DNA of 64,000 bases from Ampullaceana balthica. Its lineage: Eukaryota; Mollusca; Gastropoda; Lymnaeidae. Below are positions 60,201-64,000 of this stretch, piece after piece. The stretch covers positions 196,501 through 260,500 of the forward strand of contig CALYLW010001005.1 of the NCBI GenBank assembly GCA_944989445.1. Direction: 5' to 3'. Numbering within the stretch: position 1 is the first letter of the stretch; each line of letters starts with the position of its first letter. The notes beneath the pieces are model-generated. The model did not search any database and was not told the origin of the DNA. It saw only the letters and a list, made by a program, of their open reading frames with translations. The translations under genes were made by a program, and so were the position numbers.

Positions 60201-63144
60201 GATTTTGGGACTGCATTGTACATAAAGTAGATAATTGTTTCATTTTCTTGTAAAATTAAGCTATTGCACTATTTCAAAACATTACAGAGGAGGTCAACAA
60301 GCAGGCTTTATCATATACAGTGGTACCTCAGTGTACGTCCTTAAACCGTTCCAGACCCTTTAACGTAAATCAAAAATGACGTAAACCAAACATTTTTTTC
60401 TCATAGAAATAAAGGGAAAATGATTAATCCGTTCCCTTGAGAAATATCATAGTGTCATTTTTATATTATACTTTTATTTATGTGTTTGTATAAATATAAT
60501 TTAAACACTGCTTAATCATAACACTAAAATACAGAAATAAACAGAACTTAGACACATTTTTTTTTGTTAGCCAGATCAAAAGCAATTTTTAAACATGCTT
60601 TAATGTTCTTAATCTTTGTTTTGTAATAGATTTCACCCCTTTCGAAACATTTTCCTATTTAATAATGTCTTAATTTTTTCACAATTATAAAAATTGAAGT
60701 TTTTGGCAATTGGTATGCTGCAACTAAGTTCTGGACACGCATGTCACTTTCATCTTTTACAACAATCTATTTTTTCACCTCCATGGTGATCCTAACCATT
60801 TTTGCATTGCTTAGCACCTCACATTTACTTTTTTAGAACTCATAGAAAGTGAATTTACTAAAATTTAAGAGAAAAAAGACAAAATCACGTGACAATTTAC
60901 AGTTATTGGGTGAGTTGTTCACTGTATGGTAGCAACTGACGTACTAAAAGACAAGAGTATCGTGCAGTGTGTTGTGATTCCTACAGATTATGTGTCATTT
61001 TGACTCATATAAGTTCTAGCGCACAGGTCGTATTCCAAATAAAGGCCATATATCAAGCAAATTGTTTCGCGTCCAAACAGGGTGTATATCAAGTTTGACT
61101 TATTCCAAAGCAGATGTATTCCGAGGTACCACCAATTTTAAAAAACAGTTTTCAGTTAGGGTTTAACCGGCCAACCAACTCCTCCTATATTGTGACACTT
61201 TGCTCCATTGATGCCAGTTTTACAGTCATCAAAATTTGGGACTAGCTTTGTGTTGGAAAGTTTGTATCAGTTTATTGAGACTTGTTCATTCTATGGCAGT
61301 TTCTACTAGGAATCGCTCTTACTCTGTTGTGGAAAATGGCTGAAGAGCTTTTGTGTCATGTTTACTTCTGCCATGTCATTGAGCCATCTTTACATTGGCC
61401 AGGGAGGGAGAATGAGTTCTCCATCCTCTCAGCATAACAAGGGACCCATCGTAGGGTACCGCCACATGCATGGATGTAGTCTATTATTTGAGATAATGCA
61501 AGAATAAATGTTGCTGAGGCTACTTACCACTTCAAAACCAAATTTCTCCTTTAATATTAAACAAAGCTGTATGTAGTTTTATTTTAAATCATTGTGTTGA
61601 TCTTAAGTTGAACTTTCTAAAGGTTTTATCACACTGTGGAAATCAACCTTGATTCTCAATTCTCTTTGACCTTTTTTTTTACTTAAGAACACGCCAGTAA
61701 GTTTAACTTCCCACCTTTTTTGTGTGGATTGAATCAGTAAATCCTCTGGTAAAAAACTACAGAAACAATTTGCCCTTGCATAGGCAAAATCAAATTGACA
61801 GAGGCCCTCTTTCTTGACTAACCCTAAGGATAAATGATAATAATCAAAAGAAGAAGAGATGAATTCTTGTGACCCTGGCATGTTCAATTAAACTTGACAA
61901 TTTTTAAAAAAAATTCTCCGTTAGTTGCTCCAGTGTAGTGTAATCACCTCAGTGGAAAATCTTATAAATGGATTTGATACTGAGCATTTTGGCAGCAGCT
62001 GATTCACAGTGTGAATGTGCCTGAGATATGTTCAAGTTTTCATCATGTTTCAACTTTATTCTTAAGCATGGTCTTTTTTCTTTAACCTTTGCCTGTAGTA
62101 ATGTTTGGTATCCAGGGCTTGGTAGCCATGTGAGGTCCTTATCAGGTTTTTTTAATAACTACTGTTGCATGAGGCTCACAAAATATTTTCTCAAGGGATC
62201 TGAGTTTTTTTATTGTTATTTTAAATATTTACTTATGACTTTTGAGTAACTATTACTGTGTAATTAAATAGTACATTTAAATAATGTAAGGCCCTTGTAG
62301 ATATGAGACTGTGAAAGCCTAGACTTTGATCTTGTTTTATTTTGGGATGAATTAAACAGATCGTTTTATAGCCACAACCACTTTAGATGCAGTAGTCAAT
62401 GATAGAAATGTTAAAGCATGAACTGAAATGATTAAATTATGTCATACATATATCACTTTGTGTATAACAGAGCTAACCAAATATTGCTTAAGTGCTTGAT
62501 GCTATGTGGAATTTTAGCTTTTGCTGTCATCGGTTTGCATTTATTTCCTTTATTTTGCATATTTACTGATGCAGTTTTTGTGCTTTATTTCATGTGTTTT
62601 TATTGGAATTATTTAAATTTCTGTATTGCTTGTTCAAATTTTAAATTGAAAAATAAAATTTAAGCATGATAACATTCAAATATATTTTATATTCCACCTT
62701 CATTAATTGTTATAACTCAAACTTAGTTCATGATACTTTAAAATTGTAATAATTATTTAAGCTAATCATGAATTGCTATGAAGCTTCTATTCATTTAACT
62801 ATAAAAAATATAAGAAAATAAGTGATCTTTAAAATTATGATAGCAATCTGGAAGTTCATGTTAATTTTCTTTTATTACTTTCTATATCTTTGCATCAGTC
62901 AGTTAAAACCAATTAATTGTCATTAACAAATTAAATATCACCAAAATTTCAAGCTCATTTTCATTATAATTTATCCTTTTACATTTTTGTTTATCTGGCT
63001 TAATTTTTCAGATGTTGCAGAAGCAAAAGGAGATGAAGCTGGTCTTGCACCATTGTCAAATCAACCAGCTGTAGAAAAAATATCAGCTTCTAAACCCCGG
63101 AAAGATTTCCCAGAAACATGGCTTTGGGGCCAAGGCAAAACAAA
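33225..63144 (+). CDS. CD109-like: CD109/alpha-2-macroglobulin-like thioester protein, 5' part
   Basis: A secreted or GPI-anchored protease-binding/innate-immune family. Eighteen exons with GT-AG borders and matching phases: 33225-33280, 34806-34963, 36696-36721, 37100-37256, 37686-37756, 37985-38036, 39109-39225, 39832-39925, 40768-40843, 41004-41231, 42729-42923, 47530-47631, 48253-48336, 48906-49109, 50418-50594, 53423-53506, 58608-58719, 63012-63144. They join to 2126 nt, about 709 residues with no stop. Family landmarks are VLVETDKAIYRPGQK (MG2), LPRFSVEV (MG3 entry), FYLAVDKSIVLL (MG6), a bait-like segment, and KDFPETWLW (start of MG7). Five or more N-x-S/T sites are visible. The thioester, CUB and receptor domains lie beyond the window. 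CD109 fits better than C3 (no anaphylatoxin cysteines seen), but other TEPs remain possible. Confidence 0.92.
33600..34580 (+). pseudogene. Jockey-like LINE relic in intron 1
   Basis: Broken plus-strand frames give CNYRPVSLTSIT near 33615, the RT motif ILLDFSKAFDKVHH near 33829, and LVRPVLEYASSV near 34325 in the C-terminal part. It ends with the AACCATGGATAAGC and TAATCTTCTGT tail and GATAAGAT. Many stops and deletions make it inactive. It shares its 3' end with 10600-10780 and with the SINE tail. Confidence 0.82.
35766..36602. mobile_element. Inverted-repeat element in intron 2
   Basis: Left arm about 35770-35865 and right arm about 36500-36600 are reverse complements with roughly 85% identity. 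Landmarks are CGCACACAACAAACGTGCAC, TTCTGCAATGACA and AATGCGCAC. The interior includes a partial repeat family A copy (36100-36480). It is probably a non-autonomous foldback or TIR element. Short frames on both arms are not genes. Confidence 0.75.
36100..36480. repeat. Dispersed repeat family A, third copy
   Basis: Carries ACATTTACACACTGAAACGCG, AGCCGTGGAGGTCAACC, AGAGATAAACTAAAAA and CGATCGATCTGAAATTTTGA in the same order as the copy at 5265-5850. Confidence 0.65.
37100..37256 (+). CDS. CD109-like exon 4, MG1/MG2 junction
   Basis: Encodes the end of MG1 and the hallmark VLVETDKAIYRPGQK, the motif that opens MG2 in alpha-2-macroglobulin relatives. Acceptor TGTGTACAG, donor GTTAGC (non-consensus after +2), phase 0 in and 1 out. 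LNHNSS gives an N-glycosylation site. Confidence 0.93.
38300..39010. repeat. Repeat-rich block in intron 6
   Basis: CTTGTCTTGATGTCATGTTATATA occurs as a direct repeat near 38313 and near 38978, with a shorter CTCTTGTCTTGGTG at 38348. TGTACACAAAGTA with CTTGTCCTTG recurs three times at 38390-38645. It may be an element with direct ends. The class is unresolved. Confidence 0.5.
39280..39600. repeat. Degenerate AT-rich tandem repeat, intron 7
   Basis: About eight diverged units of 35-40 bp, each with a form of GATAATCAGTATNTNTATTAAAAA. Confidence 0.6.
41004..41231 (+). CDS. CD109-like exon 10, MG3/MG4
   Basis: Longest exon in the window, 76 codons, phase 0 on both sides. It includes SLRAEVTDETGRKEV, the typical beta strand ending MG3, and then HKYPIKVKILD, opening MG4. 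Acceptor GGTTACAG, donor GTAAGA. Confidence 0.93.
41407..41654. mobile_element. hAT MITE in intron 10
   Basis: A perfect 8-bp duplication ATTATTAC (41399-41406, 41655-41662) flanks ends CAGTGCTTTTTTTGTAA and TCACAAAAAGAGCACTG. Subterminal GGTGCCGGTAC and GTACCGGTGCG form an inner inverted pair. 248 bp, non-coding. Confidence 0.88.
43658..45200 (+). mobile_element. hAT element with perfect 8-bp duplication
   Basis: GTGTAAAT flanks both sides (43650-43657, 45201-45208). The ends are CAGGGGTGTCAAAAGTCTGG and AAAAAGTTTGGACGCCCCTG, inverted. Subterminal CGGCCCGCGATGCA and GCCCGCCATGCA also mirror each other. The interior carries a plus-strand transposase relic. It inserted into a GTAAATGAATGGAT block of the Helitron-like repeat. 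Confidence 0.92.
43830..45085 (+). pseudogene. hAT transposase relic (GTF2IRD2/ZBED5-type)
   Basis: Fragments match the hAT transposase domesticated in vertebrate GTF2IRD2, ZBED5 and FAM200. They are CDESTDASDAAQ near 43829, ITDGALAMIGEHSGQA near 44031, VVYHNDARWLSRRIALQR near 44293 (conserved RWLSR), and the C-terminal FCKQTFSVMN near 44926. The BED zinc finger is absent and stops and frameshifts split the frame, so it is inactive. The longest clean piece is 130 residues (44053-44445). Confidence 0.85.
45234..45584. repeat. 27-bp minisatellite, 13 copies
   Basis: The unit is 27 bp, AACTTGGTATATAATACTTG plus ATAGCTC. Thirteen copies fit exactly. It amplifies the AACTTGGTATATAA segment of the surrounding Helitron-like repeat. 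The Ser/Thr/Trp/Tyr frames are artefacts of a period divisible by three. Confidence 0.95.
45998..46552. mobile_element. TIR element with AAGCCGACC blocks
   Basis: The left end is TTATATACTCCTTCTATAGC followed by CATAAGCCGACC. The right end is GGTCGGCTTTAGAACGAGTA followed by TATACGGTATA, roughly inverted. AAGCCGACCCC also repeats inside at 46087 and 46477. No transposase was recognised. Confidence 0.55.
48906..49109 (+). CDS. CD109-like exon 14, weak donor
   Basis: Encodes VVSNGNIIKAGPV and then RCFSKE, end of MG5. The join to exon 15 (VEVSFLSDE) reproduces the family pattern around the conserved Cys-Phe before MG6, so the donor after 49109 is used. However, it reads GAG|GTCATT, a weak site. 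Read-through adds VINV and a TGA at 49122-49124. Confidence 0.85.
49657..49880. repeat. 32-bp minisatellite, 7 copies, intron 14
   Basis: The unit is GATGAATATTGTTGAAATGC plus ACTGGTTTTCAG. Seven copies with rare substitutions fill the span exactly. Confidence 0.95.
49961..50262. mobile_element. hAT MITE, intron 14
   Basis: A perfect 8-bp duplication ATCTATTT lies on both sides (49953-49960, 50263-50270). The ends are CAGTGCTTCTCAAAGTGG and AAAGTTTGAGAAGCACTG. Subterminal CCGGTCCG blocks recur inside. 302 bp, non-coding. Confidence 0.92.
50418..50594 (+). CDS. CD109-like exon 15, MG6
   Basis: Contains FYLAVDKSIVLLQG, the counterpart of the family motif VRAVDKSVLLL that precedes the bait region. 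59 codons, phase 0 both sides, acceptor AAACCAG, donor GTAAGG. Confidence 0.93.
50756..52319. mobile_element. Pogo-like non-autonomous element, copy 2, intron 15
   Basis: TA on both sides, ends CAGTCGAAACCGCTTAAGTC and GGTAAGTGGGTTCGACTG. It is collinear and about 95% identical by eye to 19761-21330. It has three tandem inner units. The first two share the same 16-base deletion (CAGTCGCATCAGCG form) and the third keeps the longer form, so unit 1 and unit 2 are a later duplicate pair. Confidence 0.85.
52322..53422. other. Intron 15, rest
   Basis: No exon or clear repeat was recognised between the pogo-like copy and exon 16. CGATTCCCCTGG and TGACAACTTGTATCACC near 53068-53100 look like worn LINE sequence, too short to call. 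Confidence 0.4.
53800..54138. repeat. 26-bp minisatellite, about 13 copies, intron 16
   Basis: The unit is GACACATGACTATAAAGTGT plus AGGACA, with variants CTTACA, CTCACA and AGGACG. One copy holds a short insert near 53965. Confidence 0.95.
55018..55445. repeat. Inverted repeat in intron 16
   Basis: The left arm 55034-55100 (TGCACTAAAAAGGACAAAAT, then ATTTCTCATGTCTACAAAA) pairs with the right arm 55347-55437. The right arm carries an extra TTAAAAGGAAATTG near 55381. The repeat is probably a foldback element. Its outer limits were not found. Confidence 0.7.
56642..57470. mobile_element. hAT-like insertion inside pogo-like copy 3
   Basis: The ends are TAGTGATGGAACGATTAA and GGTATCGTCCCATCACTA, inverted. 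Flanks GGGTTAAT and GCGTTAAT match at 7 of 8. In copies 1 and 2 the left flank still reads GCGTTAAT, making the 8-bp duplication perfect there. No transposase was recognised. Confidence 0.75.
56928..57173. mobile_element. GGGGCCGTCCATA MITE, innermost
   Basis: The ends are GGGGCCGTCCATATAGTACG and CATACTTTATGGACGGCCCC, perfect inverted over about 12 bases. TTT on both sides may be a 3-bp duplication. The inside has paired CCCTCCC and TGTCACACTTTC motifs. A fragment of the same family is at 13718. Confidence 0.75.
58608..58719 (+). CDS. CD109-like exon 17, bait-like segment
   Basis: Follows exon 16 (ALGYFN) with KYGFVSITTAKV, which aligns with the alpha-2-macroglobulin segment that starts the bait region (D-x-GL-x-x-x-T-N). 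It then gives a short basic stretch, SDMRRRTLF, a plausible trypsin-like cleavage target. Acceptor TTTTCCCCTTAAG, donor T|GTGTGT, phase 0 in and 1 out, which fits exon 18 exactly. No transcript evidence is at hand, so borders are less sure than for other exons. Confidence 0.72.
58723..60317. other. Intron 17, left part
   Basis: No exon is supported. A block around 59080-59280 (CTACATTGGCAAAAACTACA... GATGATGATGATGACAGTGA) looks like a worn LINE tail ending in GATGAT repeats. The minus-strand frame across it has no known domain. Confidence 0.4.
60318..61133. mobile_element. Pogo/Tigger-like MITE, intron 17
   Basis: It starts after TATA with CAGTGGTACCTCAGTGTACG and ends ATTCCGAGGTACCAC, lacking the final TG-TA. 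Subterminal ATTAATCCGTTCCC and ATATCAAGCAAATTG-type blocks are typical of such elements. It is non-coding. Confidence 0.65.
61134..63011. other. Intron 17, right part
   Basis: AT-rich sequence with stops in all frames. No element or exon was recognised up to the exon 18 acceptor. Confidence 0.45.
63012..63144 (+). CDS. CD109-like exon 18, FPETW motif
   Basis: Encodes a low-complexity linker (VAEAKGDEAG) and then RKDFPETWLWGQ, the conserved segment after the bait region (KYFPETWIW in relatives). Acceptor TAATTTTTCAG, donor GTATAA, phase 1 in and 2 out. It is the last exon seen. The 0.85 kb to the window end shows no further one. Confidence 0.88.
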
Positions 63145-63443
63145 GTATAAAGTTGTTTTTTTCTTAATTGTCATTTGAGTTGGTTGAAGAATGTTGTAGA
63201 AAAGCAAGAAATGAACAGTTATTTATTGAGTACTTTATAACAAATATAGTTTAAAATATTTGAGTTAACAATCCATTTACCCATAAGTTCCTTTTTGATC
63301 TCATGTGTGCCTGGCATATTACTTAATAATATCCATTTAAAATCTCAAGAATCGTAAGCAAATCAGTATAAAAAGTACAGGTTTCAGAGCAACATAACAT
63401 AATTTTCGTAACAAACTTCATCAGTATTTGTTCTGATGTTTTA

Positions 63444-63715
63444 AGTGGCATATCAAAATGTCAATGTAAATTTCATACATATGTCCCAAAAGTTCAATAT
63501 GAATGTCATACATGTTTCCAAAGTTTGATGTGAATATCATAAAATGTTCCCAAAGGACATTATAAATCATTCACATGTTCCCAAAGCTCATTGTGTCATA
63601 CGCATGTTCCCCAAATTTAATGTGAATGTCATACACATGTTCCCGAAGTTTAATGTGAATATCATATACTTGTTCCTTACGTTCAATATGAATGTCATAG
63701 ACATGCTCTGAACAA
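63444..63715. repeat. Degenerate 33-bp tandem repeat, intron 18
   Basis: About eight diverged units of the form TGTCATACACATGTTCCCAA plus AGTTTAATGTGAA, downstream of exon 18. Confidence 0.75.
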
Positions 63716-64000
63716 ATGTTTTTGGTGGAGCTGACTAGTCATTTTAAGTAAATTGGTTGGTTTTTAAAAAAAAATGCATCAACAAAAACTTTTTGACACT
63801 TATTAGATCTTATATATTGATAATATTTCATGAACCAGAGTTGTCAATTTTTTTGTCTTATACTCTCTGGAATGTTACAGCAAGATTTGCTTTGGGTCAG
63901 CAGGAATTCATTAATTATAGAGGATCAACGCTAATCCGGAATGCTGCACTGATTTCTCTTTGTTACTATCATTGTGTACTTGCCTTCTGTAAATTTCTGC

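Noticed and set aside
61603..61887. 94-residue minus-strand frame in intron 17
   Set aside because: No known domain, and it lies within an intron of the plus-strand gene. Chance length is plausible.

Overview
The window is animal nuclear DNA: AT-rich, very repeat-dense, and holding one intron-rich gene. Its content (a CD109-type thioester protein gene with many small exons, a tRNA-derived SINE with a GATAA tail, many hAT and pogo-like elements, minisatellites) fits a mollusc, perhaps a gastropod. That placement is inference, because no diagnostic host marker is present. A 141-base run of N at 22010-22150 is an assembly gap.

Layout. 1-22 kb holds no recognisable host gene. It is a mosaic of minisatellites (18-bp, 32-bp, 11-bp, 45-bp and 28-bp units), a tRNA-derived SINE, LINE relics, a 3.1-kb hAT element with perfect 8-bp target duplications and a decayed transposase, and a 1.57-kb non-autonomous pogo-like element. 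22.15-28.61 kb is a nearly complete LTR retrotransposon with an intact 1511-codon Gag-Pol frame. Its integrase lies upstream of reverse transcriptase, the unusual domain order of Gmr1-type Ty3/gypsy elements. 29-32.7 kb holds a terminal-inverted-repeat element with a nested hAT MITE, then a 5'-truncated LINE with an 11-bp target duplication.

33.2-63.1 kb is the 5' part of a plus-strand gene for a CD109/alpha-2-macroglobulin-like thioester-containing protein. I traced 18 exons with compatible splice phases, from the signal peptide through the macroglobulin domains and a short bait-like segment to the FPETW motif. About 709 residues are encoded here. The thioester and receptor-binding parts must lie beyond the right edge. 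The introns are loaded with transposons: a Helitron-like repeat carrying a hAT element with a GTF2IRD2/ZBED-type transposase relic, several MITEs with 8-bp duplications, a second pogo-like copy, and a four-level nest of insertions in intron 16.

The only intact coding units are the retrotransposon Gag-Pol and the CD109-like gene. Every other long open frame is a tandem-repeat artefact, a shadow of these two, or a relic.
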